A DNA stretch of 64,000 nucleotides, from the NCBI GenBank assembly GCA_964035775.1, contig OZ038315.1, forward strand, positions 36,376,379-36,440,378, read 5' to 3'. The stretch comes from Osedax frankpressi. Taxonomy: Eukaryota; Annelida; Polychaeta; Sabellida; Siboglinidae. The notes beneath the pieces are model-generated. The model saw only the letters and a program-made list of their open reading frames with translations. It was not told the DNA's origin and did not search any database. Each line of letters begins with the position of its first letter. The first letter of the stretch is position 1. Both the position numbers and the translations under genes were made by a program. Below are positions 12,498 through 26,800 of this stretch, one piece after another.

Positions 12498-14820
12498 CTG
12501 ACCACACATGTACCAGTATTATTGCATTTAACTATAATTTATTATAAATACGTATTCACTAAATAAATATATATCAATTATTAATATTATATTTAATTGT
12601 ATTATATTTATTTGAATATATTTTTCTAAGTAATTATTTATAAAATTGCAAAATTAAATTTAATATAATATTAAATAAAATAATGTGACAATATAGAAGT
12701 GAAAGATTATAACTTACGAAGCGAAAACAAGATTACCGAGTGACCTTGGGTTATCTTAATAGTATATCATATATCATATCTCCTATAGGAGACAATGAAG
12801 AGATAAATGAAATATTTCAATGCATATTGGAACACAATCAGATTTTTCTTTTATAAAAACTATTTTATTTTGATGATGGTAGTATCAGTATTAATAGTAG
12901 TAGTGGTAGTGGTAGTAATAGTAGTAGTAATAATAATTAATATTTATCTAAAATATAAAGTAGATTACCCAATAGCCTGAAGTAATAATCTTATTTAAAT
13001 AATGGTGATATTAATATATATATTGAAGAATACTATTATGAATCCATAATGACTCATTACTGAGTACTAAATAACTAATTGAAACATATAACATGCGGAA
13101 CACAGAACTAATATATTAAAATATCGAAATGAAACGTATTTTATTATATTCCTAGATTTATATTATATATACTAGTATAATATAGCTATTTTAAATAGTA
13201 TATTACTATGGATTAAATAATATACTATATGCTATATATATATATTTGTGAATTAAATAAATATAACTCTATAAGTAGTATATAAACTAACTAATTACAA
13301 AATAATGTATAATAATAATACATATATGTATATATATTAATTAAATAAATATACTTTATAACATAATCATTAAGTTTATTTGTATATATTATCTATAATG
13401 TATATTTTAAATATATGTAATTATTACTGTTCGACTTATTATATTTTATATTAATTAAGATGTTTACAATTTTAAAACACTGGTGATTATATTTTAACTT
13501 TATATCATTTTTTATTATATTTTTTGAAAAATCGTACACAAAAATGTATAATTTTCATATATATATTTTTTTAACTTTTTATTTTTTTATTTATATAATT
13601 TTAATTAATTATTAAATATTAATTTATTCATATTTTACAATTTGCTTTATTTATATAGTGAATGAAAATTTAGTTATTTCATTAATAATAAATATTTTAA
13701 AATCAATATTGCTACAACCTAGCAAAAGAACATTTATTAAAAACTTTATTTTTGAATATTCCATTTATATATTAAATATTATTTATATATTTATATATTA
13801 AATAGTACTTTTACATATTTTATATACAATATCTTATTTTATTTTACTACAATTTTCTACTTCATCATTACCCGGAGACTATTACGATGAACTGGATGTT
13901 TTCATTTTCTTTGTTTTATCATAAATTCTGATTTATACAACAAATGGAGAATGTATTAAAGTATAAATTATTCTTGTTAAAATCTGTGAAATTAGAAATA
14001 TAAAATAATATTTCGCAATTTGATCTCCTTGTTATCAAGCATTGGACTTAATTTTTTCAATATAAATTCTAGGACCTTCTATTGTTATAGTTTTCTTAAA
14101 CTTAATATATTACAATAGAAACTCCTTCTTTTATTTTCAGTCATTTTACTTATTTAATTGAATTTACTTTCTAAATAATTTATCAGTAGAAAAATATTAT
14201 ATAACATATGGTCAACATTAATTTTCACAAAATATAATTGGATTCTCAAATTAAATGTCTACCATTTAGCTAAAATATTTACTAAAGAAGATTACAGGAT
14301 ACTTCACAAGTAAGGTAACTAGATTCAAATGAAAAATAACATTATATAATATTCAGAATATATAATATAATGCTATACTCACAATATGTATAATATATCT
14401 AATTTATATTATTATAACAATAAGTAATAATAGAAATGGATACATTTGATATATATGGCATTGTAAGTACTATTCACAAAAACTCATTTTAAAAATATGA
14501 AGTTAACTCAAAGTATACATAGTCATAAATCAATGTTTTATCTAATTATAATAGTTAATTAAGAAATCTACACACTATTATTATATAATATAATAATGAA
14601 AATAATATGAATTCAATCTATTTATTAATACTCACAATAATGGAAAGATAAAATAAAAAATGATAATCATGCAGGAATATTTAATAGTGTGGCCATGTGT
14701 CTAGCATTGTCAGAACAATAGCAGTTGACAACAATGGTGGTTGACAACATGGATGACTGGGAAGGACATCGATGCTAGACAATAAATAACGAGAAGATGT
14801 AGTTTGGTTCAATAACTACA
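12498..14820. other. convergent 3' intergenic region
   Basis: This lies between the plus-strand RNA-binding protein gene and the minus-strand V-ATPase gene, which converge here. It is AT-rich, with a (TAG/GTA)n trinucleotide tract near 12872-12935 and no recognisable exon. A segment at 14685-14790 is richer in G+C and contains inverted CTAGCAT/ATGCTAG copies; it may be 3' UTR of the V-ATPase gene. Confidence 0.6.
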
Positions 14821-17800
14821 CTACATATTGCTGGATTCCGTAGAGTTTTTACTCTTCACAAATGTGAACGGTTGAAATAAATGCCCATCTCCTCCGTAAA
14901 ACTTACTTTGGAATTCAACCCTACAGTGAAAATTTAGTATTAAACTTCTGAATAGAGGATATAAAACATAGATAAATAGTAAAAACCAATAGAAATTTAA
15001 ATGTGGAAAAAAATATAAATAATATAAATAAAAATATACATATTTATTTATAAACTAAATGTGTAAAAATAAAAAAATATTTAACTAACAAACTTAGGCA
15101 TAGGAAAATATGTAGGGAGTAGATATACGACAAATTAAAGCAGCATTAAATTATAAAGTAAGAAAGGAAGTTATGACTGACCAATGCAAACGAAGTGTGT
15201 GAAGGAAAGCTGAAAGTCCTTCCATCAACAGCAGAATGGTGACGGTTAATATAGCCCATGGTGCAAATACAATAAATATAGCCAAAGGACCAACAATTGG
15301 ATTTTTAGATCCAATTCCTAGACCTAGAGATAAAACCATATTCCATAGCACTTCTGAGAGTTCTGTGAGATGATTGTAAGATATATATTTTATATTTGAG
15401 ATTTATATTTATGTATCAAAGGTGTTTATTAAAGAGATATAAATTTACATATCGAATATGTTAATATAATATATTATAATAAACACTTATCTACTATTGA
15501 TAGTCTCTATTGATTGTAATTACAGTTTATTCAAGTAACAATATTAACAACTAACCAGCATGGGCAAGACTCAAAGCCCAGAGACGAAGATAGGATGCCG
15601 TATGGGAGATGCAGTTTAAACAATACTCAATAGTATGGATTGTTTGATGAATCATGATATCACCAAAATCAAACTGGCGGTAATGGAGTTAGATATGTTA
15701 CATAAAGCATATTGATCATACAATAGGTCGATATTAGTTATTAAATAGAAATATAATTATTGGATAAAATGTAAATTATGTAAAGCAAATTATAACAAAT
15801 TCATATTATAAAAGATGCAAATACAAAGTGTTAATTACATAAAATGAAATTAAATATGGTGTAAATTACATAAAATGAAATTAAATATGGTGTAAATTAC
15901 ATAAATTGAAATTAAATATGGTGTAAATTACATAAATTGAAATTAATAAAGGAGTAATTAACAAAGAAGAAAAGTAATCCAAGATGTTATACAAAGTCAA
16001 TATCAATAACATTTTCTTAAGAACTATAATGATTTTTGAATAACGACTCTCTTGCGTTATTACAAATATAGTTATATAAGATAGCATATCAATATTAATA
16101 TATATAATCACGTGAACAAATTCAGCAAAGTTTATACAACTCACATTAAGTTAATTTAAGCCCCTTCATATTACCATTTTAATCACCAAATTATTTATAT
16201 TATTATTGATGAACCCTAATTCATTAATGAATATAAAGTTTAATCACTAATGTATATAATGTAACCTCGGGTTCTGGCTCATCTGTGGTAAGAGTAATTG
16301 TACTCTCAGTCACACCAACACCTAATGTAATTGGATCTTCATCTGTATATTCTTCAACATGTTGTGTAGAAAGAAGCTTCTTTAATCTCTGTCGGGGGGT
16401 AAAGGAATGAGAGGAGGTCAAGAAGAATGTGTAAGAAAGGGACTACGAGTGAGGGGTATAGGATAAGGTAGAGGGGAATGAGGAGTATTTGAGAGCTGGG
16501 TGTAATGGTAAATGGTAATGGTAAAAGATGGTGAATGTAAATGAGAAAGCAGTTAGTTGATGGTAAGCAGAATATGCTAGTTTATATTATATAATATATT
16601 ACAGTATTATTTATTAGAAACTATTATATAACTTATATAATAGTATATAACTTATACCAAACCCATATTTTTATATAATATTATATTATATTATATAAGC
16701 TAGATTATATAATTTTGTTAATTGTCTCATATAGAAATATTACAATTTCTGATATAATATTGAATTTATAAATAAATATATTTATTTGTATTCGTTATTC
16801 CTCACATATACAACATTTTCCATATATAAACATCAAATATAAATATTTTATGGATGTACAATGTACATCGTATCCATCTGAGATTCATTAACACTTTTTG
16901 CGCTAAAATCTCGATTCGTCTCGTAAAATAATGCAATAAATGACTTAAAAAAAACTATTTCAAAAATATACATTTAATAAATATCATTTTAATTTTTCAT
17001 ATTATAGATTAAAACAATTATGTTTATATGCAATATTATTTATATACAATATTTATTTATAAAACAACTATTTAGTATAAATATATAATAAATTTAGTTA
17101 AAATTTGCATTGAATATTTATTTATTTACATATACAAGTTATTTAATAAATAATAAAAAATAGTCCATATATTCGTAAAAGTATGTTTAGTAAAAATAAT
17201 ACAAATCTTTAAAAATTTACCGTATCATTTTAACAATATTTTTACATGAAAATACTAAATTGCTATTTTATTTTGACATTAGATAATACACTATTATTTA
17301 GTAGTTAGATATCTTTAATATGAGTTTTAGTTTAATAAGAAATGTTTATAGTTCATGAGAAATTAAATAATTCATAAGATAATAAATTTGGAAATTAATG
17401 TTTTTACAAATTTAATAGTAAATTGGACGTAATATAAGATGTAATTTATATAACATAACTTTTGCTATATTTATTATTTTAATACAATTTTAAAACTATT
17501 GTAAAGATTATTATATTATCTATTACTTTTACAAGATATGTACATACTTTAATTAATTATAAATAGTAGCAAAATATTTCGAAAATTTAACCAAATAATA
17601 CATTTTATTTTAAACATACTTTTATATATCTTTTATAATCAAAATATATAATTTTAAATAATAAAATATACTATGATATGTATATTTTATTTAATATTCT
17701 TGATACTTTTGTATTCATCAAATTAATATTTTTCAAGGTTATGAGCTATTTTATTGACCAAAATGAAAAACATGTAAAATCTATTGATTCCGATCAATAA

Positions 17801-20800
17801 TCAATAATCAATAATTTCTGAATTACTTGAAATTGACATATATTTTGAAATAATTTAAGAATTTGTGATATCATGTATAGGTGGCGTTTTGTTTTTTTAA
17901 ATAATATTTATAAAAATGTAATATAAATATTAATGTAAAGTTAACTTTTGTTATTCTATATACAGAATTATTTGTGCCAGTATTTATCTTTATGTGGAGT
18001 GTAAAAATACTGAGAATTTGTAAAATTTTACAAATTTAAATTAGATAATGAATTCTTCAAGCCATCTATATAATTAGCTATAATATATTAGCCATGCTAT
18101 ATAAGCTATTTTATATTAAGTTTGATCTATTATTTATGATATATTAACTATTATATTGTAGCTATGCTAAATTAGCTAAGCTCTATTAACTATGCTATAT
18201 TAGCTATGCTCTATTAACTATGCTATATTAGCTATGCTCTATTAACTATGCTATAATAGCTAAGCTCTATTAACTATGCTATATTAGCTAAGCTCTATTA
18301 ACTATGCTATATTAGCTAAGCTCTATTAACTATGATATTTTGGCTAAAGAACTGGTTTGAACAGCTAGGCAGTCAAGTAATCACAATGGTGCCAGTGCAG
18401 TAGATACTGATATAGAGTTGAGACATGAGTTGACGATATGATAAATGGTCGTACACAATAGTAAGAGCTTACTAATTGAATAGATAGTCAAGGAGTGGGA
18501 GTGACATATAAGAGTGAGGAGATGTGTGGTATGAAAGAGTGAGGAGATGTGTGGTGTGAAAGAGTGAGGTATTGTGGAGTATTTATGAGGTAGTGAATGT
18601 GAGTGGGAAAGAATGTGAGCTAGTGTGTGATAGTGTGAATGAGTGTGAGGCGGAGTGTAAGCTGGAGTGTGGGAGTGAATTGGTGTGTGGTAGTGAGGTG
18701 GAGTGTGTTGTGTGGAAGTGAAATGAAGTATGAGATGGAGTGTAGTAATGTGAAGGAGTGTGAGATGGTATGTGGGAGTGGGAGTGGGAAAGAATGTGAG
18801 CTAGTGATTGATAGTATGAATGAGTGTGAGGCGGAGTGTAAGCTGGAGTGTGGGAGTGAGGTGGTATGTGGTAGTGAAGTGGAGAGTGGTGTGTGGGAGT
18901 GAAGTGAAGTGAAGTGTGAGATGGAGTATGGTGTGTGGGAGTGAAGTGTGAGATGGAGTATGGTGTGTGGGAGTGGAGTGCATGTGCATATTGTGGAGTG
19001 GAGTGGAGTGAAGTGCATATTGTGGATGTGGTGTGTGGTGTGTGGGAGTGAAGTGGAGTGTGAGATGGAGTATGGTGTGTGGGAGTGAAGGGAAGTGCAT
19101 ATTGTGGATGTAGTGTGTGGTGTGTGGGAGTGAAGTGAAGTGTGAGATGGAGTATGGTGTGTGGGAGTGGATTGAAGTGCATATTGTGGATGTAGTGTGT
19201 GGTGTGTGGGAGTGGAGTGAAGTGCATATTGTGGATGTAGTGTGTGGTGTGTGGGAGTGGAGTGAAGTGCATATTGTGGATGTAGTGTGTGGTGTGTGGG
19301 AGTGGAGTGAAGTGCATATTGTGGATGTAGTGTGTGGTATGTGGGAGTGGAGTGAAGTGCATATTGTGGATGTAGTGTGTGGTATGTGGGAGTGGATTGA
19401 AGTGCATATTGTGGATGTAGTGTGTGGTATGTGGGAGTGGAGTGAAGTGCATATTGTGGATGTAGTGTGTGGTGTGTGGGAGTGGATTGAAGTGCATATT
19501 GTGGATGTAGTGTGTGGTGTGTGGGAGTGGAGTGAAGTGCATATTGTGGATGTAGTGTGTGGTGTGTGGGAGTGGATTGAAGTGCATATTGTGGATGTAG
19601 TGTGTGGTGTGTGGGAGTGAAGTGAAGTGTGAGATGGAGTATGGTGTGTGGGAGTGGATTGAAGTGCATATTGTGGATGTAGTGTGTGGTGTGTGGGAGT
19701 GGAGTGAAGTGCATATTGTGGATGTGGTGTGTGGTGTGTGGGAGTGGAGTGAAGTGCATATTGTGGATGTGGTGTGTGGTGTGTTGGAGTGAAATGAAGT
19801 GTGAGGTGGAGTGTAGTAATGTGAAGGAGTGTGAGATGGTATGTGGGAGTGGGAAAGAATGTGAGCTAGTGTGTGATAGTGTGAATGAGTGTGAGGCGGA
19901 GTGTAAGCTGGAGTATGGGAGTGAGGTGGTGTGTGGTAGTGAAGTGGAGTGAAGTGGAGTGTGGTGTGTGGGAGTGAAGTGAATTGTGAGATGGAGTGTG
20001 GTGTATGGGAGTGGAGTGGAGTGAAGTGCATATTGTGGATGTGGTGTGTGGTGTGTGGGAGTGGAGTGAAGTGAAGTGCATATTGTGGATGTGGTGTGTG
20101 GTGTGTGGTGTGTGGGAGTGCGAATATATGAGACATGCGAAGATAGTTAAAAACCTGTTTTTCTTCGTGTTGTTTTTTTAATTTGTAAGGTTTTCCTAGA
20201 AGGATCACAGGAATACAACAAAGTGCAAGCAACAAAAGTAAAGTTTGAATAAATTTCTGTCATGAATAGATAAATAAATTAAATTATATTAAGTAGATGT
20301 GTGTGGGGGTAAAGATATTGGGTAAAGAAGGGTAAAGAAGGGTAAAGATAGGAGGTAAGGAAAGGAGGTAAGGAAAGTAGATACAAAATGGATTAAAAGA
20401 CAATGTAAGTACCTGTCCCGTGTAGAAAACTCTTCCAGGATTTCCTTTTTCTTCGGTGTACGACATCAGAAACATATTGATCAAATCTGTTATGAACTAA
20501 TTAGTTATTTTCCTTATTTTCAGTACAATTTTAATAAAGAATTTGTGGGATAATTTTTGTTGAATAAAAAGATATGAAAATCATAATTGAGATAACAAAA
20601 AATAATTTGAAGACGATAAGACTGAAAATAACTCTACTAACGGATAAGTAAACTTGGTTGGTCTTCAGAAGTCGAAGTGCAAAATATCCATTTCGTAATT
20701 ATTAAAATAATCAAGTATCCAAAGATGGATAAAAGGAAAATCATTTGAGGAATGAATTCAAACTTTATGCTGATCCAATCACGCCTAAACCTGTAAATGA

Positions 20801-23800
20801 AGATTAACACTAGAAATAAAACCTTACTATAAGCTTACTACAGTATTAATAGAAAGAGTTCAACTTGCCGATGGTTGTAGAGAGACAAAATAAGTCCAAA
20901 CACCATTTGAGATATTCCAAGAATTACAGATAATTTCATTTTGAATGAATTTAAAAATAGAATTTTATTCTTAGATAATTGCCAAACCTGTTTAATAAAG
21001 AGTTTAGGGTAATGTGTATAATTGGATACAAAGGTTGTTTAGGGTAGGATGTATATTTGGGGTCAAAGGTTGTTAGGGTAGGGTGTAGAGTTGAGTTCAA
21101 ATTATGTTTAGGGTAGGATGTAGAGTTGGGGTCAAAGGTTGTTTAGGGTAGGGTGTAGAGTTGGGATCAAAGGTTGTTTAGGGTAGGTTATAGAGATGGG
21201 TACAAAGGTTGTTTAGGGTAGGGTGTATAGTTGGAATCAAAGGTTATTTAGGGTAGGGTGTAGAGTTGGGTTAAAGGTTGTTTAGGGTAGGGCGTAGATT
21301 TGGGTACAAAGGTTGTTTAGAGTAGGGTTTAGATTTGGGTACAAAGGTTGTTTAGAGTAGGGTGTATAGTTGGGTTAAAGATCATGTAGAGTTGGGTTTA
21401 GATTTGTTTAAAGTTAAAATAAGTGCTAAAATTACATTTATTGTTATCATTATTGTTTGTAATCTATGCAATAATCTATAATTTGAGTAAGATAACTAAC
21501 TGGATCCAAGCCGTATGGATAAGGACTACCGGAGTAGGTGTAATTAGGATCCATTTGTATGTCTGCCGGAGTTTTGGCACTGATATAAATAGAAAATCAT
21601 TAAAACATTGAAACTGACCATGTCTATTGTACACTACATACCTCATATATACTGACCCTATATATTGTAACATTCCTATTTATCATTAAAGCTATAGTTT
21701 AGAAATATTCAATGATATGTACACTAACCCAATACAACAAACCCTTAACCATAAATATTAGCTATACCCCATGCACACTAGCCCTATCTCTGTACAAACT
21801 CAACAGTATAATTTGCAGTCCAGTGAGATCCGAATATATTCAAGGACTTTGCAAAACAATCATTATATAAAGATCCGGTGTAAATAGAAAAAATGGCCAT
21901 CAGTAATATTACATAACGTCCGGCGAAGAAAATCTCCCAGATCTAAATATTAATTTGTGTTCACTTTATTAATTATTGATCAATTGAGTAATTAATCAAC
22001 TATTTAATTATCTACTAAAACAATGAATTGATGAAATTGAAATAATTATGTAACAATAAAATCACCTCGTTGTCAGAATTTTGTGAAATGAACTTCTTTT
22101 CGTTGATTACCATCCACGCAGCAAATGCTAGCATTATAAAGCCATGACCAATGTCACCAAACATCACAGCAAACAAGAAAGGGAATGATATGATGGTGAA
22201 AGGGGCTGTGTGAGGGATAGAGTTAGGGTTAGTCTATGTAATTAACTATATAAGAGATTAGTCTATGTAATTAACTACATAAGAAGTTAGTCTATGTAAT
22301 TAACTACATAAGAATTTAGTCTGTGTAATTAACTACATAAGAAGTTAGTCTGTGTAATTAACTACATAAGAGTATGTGTAATTAACTTCATAAGAAGTTA
22401 GTCTATGTAATTAACTACATAATAATTTAGTCTGTGTAATTAACTACATAAGAAGTTAGTCTATGTAATTAACTACATAAGAGTATGTGTAATTAACTTC
22501 ATAAGAAGTTAGTCTATGTAATTAACTACGTAGGAAGTTAGTCTGTGTAATTAACTACATAAGAAGTTAGTTTATGTAATTAACTACATAAGAATTTAGT
22601 CTGTGTAATTAACTACATAAGAAGTTAGTCTATGTAATTAACTACATAAGAAGTTAGTCTGTGTAATTAACTACATAAGAAGTTAGTCTGTGTAATTAAC
22701 TACATAAGAAGTAAGTCTATGTAATTAACTACATAAGAAGTAAGTCTATGTAATTAACTACATAAGAAGTAAGTCTGTGTAATTAACTACATAAGAAGTT
22801 AGTCTATGTAATTAACTACATAAGAAGTTAGTCTATGTAATTAACTACATAAGAAGTTAGTCTGTGTAATTAACTACATAAGAAGTTAGTCTATGTAATT
22901 AACTACATAAGAAGTTAGTCTATGTAATTAACTACATAAGAAGTAAGTCTGTGTAATTAACTACATAAGAATTTAGTCTGTGTAATTAACTACATAAGAA
23001 GTAAGTATGTGTAATTAACTACATAAGAAGTTAGTCTGTGTAATTAACTACATAAGAAGTAAGTTTATGTAATTAACTACATAAGAAGTTAGTCTGTGTA
23101 ATTAACTACATAAGAAGTTAGTCTGTGTAATTAACTACATAAGAAGTAAGTCTGTGTAATTAACTACATAAGAAGTAAGTCTGTGTAATTAACTACATAA
23201 GAATTTAGTCTATGTAATTAACTACATAAGAAGTTAGTCTATGTAATTAACTACATAAGAATTTAGTCTGTGTAATTAACTACATAAGAAGTTAGTCTAT
23301 GTAATTAACTACATAAGAATTTAGTCTGTGTAATTAACTACATAAGAAGTTAGTTTATGTAATTAACTACATAAGAATTTAGTCTGTGTAATTAACTACA
23401 TAAGAAATAAGTCTATGTAATTAACTACATAAGAAGTTAGTCTATGTAATTAACTACATAAGAAGTAAGTCTATGTAATTAACTACATAAGAAGTAAGTC
23501 TGTGTAATTAACTACATAAGAAATAAGTCTGTGTAATTAACTACATAAGAAGTAAGTCTATGTAATTAACTACATAAGAAGTAAGTCTGTGTAATTAACT
23601 ACATAAGAAATAAGTCTATGTAATTAACTACATAAGAAGTTAGTCTATGTAATTAACTACATAAGAAGTAAGTCTATGTAATTAACTACATAAGAATTTA
23701 GTCTATGTAATTAACTACATAAGAAGTAAGTCTATGTAATTAACTACATAAGAATTTAGTCTGTGTAATTAACTACATAAGAAGTAAGTCTATGTAATTA

Positions 23801-26800
23801 ACTACATAAGAAGTTAGTCTGTGTAATTAACTACATAAGAAGTTATTCTATGTAATTAACTACATAAGAAGTAAGTCTATGTAATTAACTACATAAGAAG
23901 TAAGTATGTGTAATTAACTACATAAGAATTTAGTCTATGTAATTAACTACATAAGAAGTAAGTCTATGTAATTAACTACATAAGAAGTAAGTATATGTAA
24001 TTAACTACATAAGAAGTAAGTCTATGTAATTAACTACATAAGAAGTAAGTCTATGTAATTAACTACATAAGAAGTAAGTCTATGTAATTAACTACATAAG
24101 AATTTAGTCTATGTAATTAACTACATAAGAAGTAAGTCTATGTAATTAACTACATAAGAAGTAAGTATGTGTAATTAACTACATAAGAATTTAGTCTATG
24201 TAATTAACTACATAAGAAGTAAGTCTATGTAATTAACTACATAAGAAGTAAGTATGTGTAATTAACTACATAAGAAGTAAGTATGTGTAATTAACTACAT
24301 AAGAATTTAGTCTATGTAATTAACTACATAAGAAGTAAGTCTATGTAATTAACTACATAAGAATTTAGTCTGTGTAATTAACTACATAAGAATTTAGTCT
24401 GTGTAATTAACTACATAAGAATTTAGTTTATGTAATTAACTACATAAGAAGTTATTCTATGTAATTAACTACATAATAAGTTAGTCTGTGTAATTAACTA
24501 CATAAGAAGTTAGTCTGTGTAATTAACTACATAAGAAGTAAGTCTATGTAATTAACTACATAAGAAGTAAGTCTATGTAATTAACTACATAAGAAGTAAG
24601 TCTGTGTAATTAACTACATAAGAAGTAAGTCTATGTAATTAACTACATAAGAAGTTAGTCTATGTAATTAACTACATAAGAAGTAAGTCTATGTAATTAA
24701 CTACATAAGAAGTTAGTCTATGTAATTAACTACATAAGAAGTAAGTCTGTGTAATTAACTACATAAGAATTTAGTCTATGTAAATAACTACATAAGAAGT
24801 TAGTCTATGTAATTAACTACATAAGAAGGTAGTTTGTGTAATTAACTACATAAGAAGTTAGTCTATGTAATTAACTACATAAGAATTTAATCTGTGTAAT
24901 TAACTACATAAGAATTTAGTCTATGTAATTAACTACATAAGAAGTAAGTATATGTAATTAACTACATAAGAAGTAAGTCTATGTAATTAACTACATAAGA
25001 ATTTAGTCTATGTAATTAACTACATAAGAGATTAGTCTGAGTAATTAACTACATAAAAGATTAGTCTATGTAATTAACTACATAAGAATTTAGTCTGTGT
25101 AATTAACTACATAAGAAGTTAGTCTATGTAATTAACTAAATAAGAGGTTAGCCTATATTCAGTTTAACTAATATTCTATATAAAATTTGTCATATATTTA
25201 TTTATTCATAATTTCAATTCAATTATTATTAATTAATTAATGTCATGTTTTAAATTTTTTAAATATTTAAGTTGAAATCCATAAAAGATTAAAAATCCTT
25301 AAAATAAAAAGATGATATGGGATACAGTTATAAAATATTAAAAGAATGTGATTATAAATATTATAAAGTAGTGAAATAAATATATTTGATATTTAATATC
25401 ATTTTAAACGATTTAGTATAATCAATAATAAGTAAATTTTAATTTAAAAGCATTAATAATTTTTTTAATTTCATAATTTTGTAATTAACTATTTCAAACT
25501 GACTGAATTTACATTTGTACAATCAAACACCTTAGTGATAGCTAGATGTAACTAATTACGTGAAATAAAGGGTGTAATTTAAACATCAAAGATATGATGA
25601 TGGTTACCTGGGTTTATTTCTTGGTATCTTGCCACTCCATACGCATCGACGATAGATTGAAACACAGAAGTGAAAATATTTGTGCGATTAAAAGTAGGTG
25701 GAACTTTACTTGTAGACATTCTGTTCAATATGGAAGGAACGCCACCACCGCTATGTTCCTGGGAAAAGAGTTCATTAAGTCTATAAGGGAGTTTTTTAAG
25801 AGGTATAAAGCATTAGCATAATATTATTATTAAATAGAATGTAAAGTCTAATCAAATTCCTCTCTATACTGCCAACCTCCACCATTACCCCATTATTTCC
25901 CAAACTAACTGTTCCCCTGCGTAGCGAAAGCTGGATCCTGTCCAAATCTTCTACTGGACACCAACACTCACCGATCAAACATTTCTGAGTGACGTCCAGA
26001 TTGAACTGGTTGAGGGTGTGGTAGATTGCTTTGATCTTGAACACCTGTAACCATAGCAACACATTCAATCAACAATAAAACATTTAGTATTACTCACAAA
26101 TTATCAATATACTTATAATGCGTAAATATATATAATTAATAATTAATTACTTATTAATAATAATTAATATTATACATATGTTGACCTTGATGAACCAGAC
26201 TTTAATATTCTTTGCAGCTGCCACTAAAACCCTATGTCTGTGGTCCTGAGTTTGGGCCAAAACCTAATTTGGGTGTAGTAGCGTGGGTTAAGGTAGGTAG
26301 TGGAGGATATAGGTCTAATTGTGGGTTTTAAGGTATTTTAGTGGGGGATAAAGTTGTAGTAGGGGTTATAGGTCTTGTAGTGAGAGTTATAGATGTTTTA
26401 GGGGGCTAAGGTATTGTTGTATTGAATAAAGGTGTGGTAGTGGGGGATAAATATAAGGTAGGTGGAGTTATGGTGTGGTAGTAGGGGATAAAGGCATGTT
26501 TGGTTATTAATAAGACTGCAGAGATTATTAAAGCGGTTGAAAGGCAAAATAGGTAAGAACTTATATATATACAAGTTGAAAATGATTGATGAGTGAAATA
26601 TGATAGAGTTGTAGATTGAGTAATTTAAGTAATTTAAGTAATTCAATAAGTAAAGGCTAACTGTAGTGAGGTCATCTATTCTTGTCATGACCCCAATTGA
26701 CATATCTCTCCTTTCTTGAGGAGTTTCTGGACAAGGATACAGAGTGGCCCTAAACCTTTTAAAATGGAAAATTGGAAATAATAGCACATAATAGCACATA

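Larger units (their letters stand above)
16389..20154 (-). other. V-ATPase intron 18 (3,766 bp), the gene's longest intron
   Basis: Donor GTTTTT at 20154, acceptor ccgacag before exon 19. From donor to acceptor it contains the 45-bp minisatellite (18480-20130), a 28-bp repeat (18155-18340), about 900 bp of plain AT-rich DNA, dispersed repeat copy B (16908-17255), AT-rich DNA, and a roughly 170-bp pyrimidine-rich (sense strand) segment just before exon 19. Confidence 0.85.

Noticed and set aside
18583-20235. A 550-codon open frame (minus) and several 60-380-codon frames on both strands in the 45-bp array
   Set aside because: The unit length is a multiple of three and lacks stops, so all frames stay open by chance. 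The peptides are His/Thr/Ser/Leu or Val/Trp/Glu repeats. Only the first 34 codons of the long frame (exon 18 of the V-ATPase gene) are real.
21000-21410. Telomere-like TTAGGG motifs
   Set aside because: They are part of a 35-bp minisatellite unit (TTTAGGGTAGGGTG), not hexamer arrays, and lie in an intron.
22226-25155. CRISPR-like regular repeat of 29 bp
   Set aside because: Units are directly contiguous with no unique spacers, in an intron of an animal gene.
25594-25821. Plus-strand 75-codon ORF
   Set aside because: Antisense shadow of V-ATPase exon 11, which joins in frame on the minus strand.
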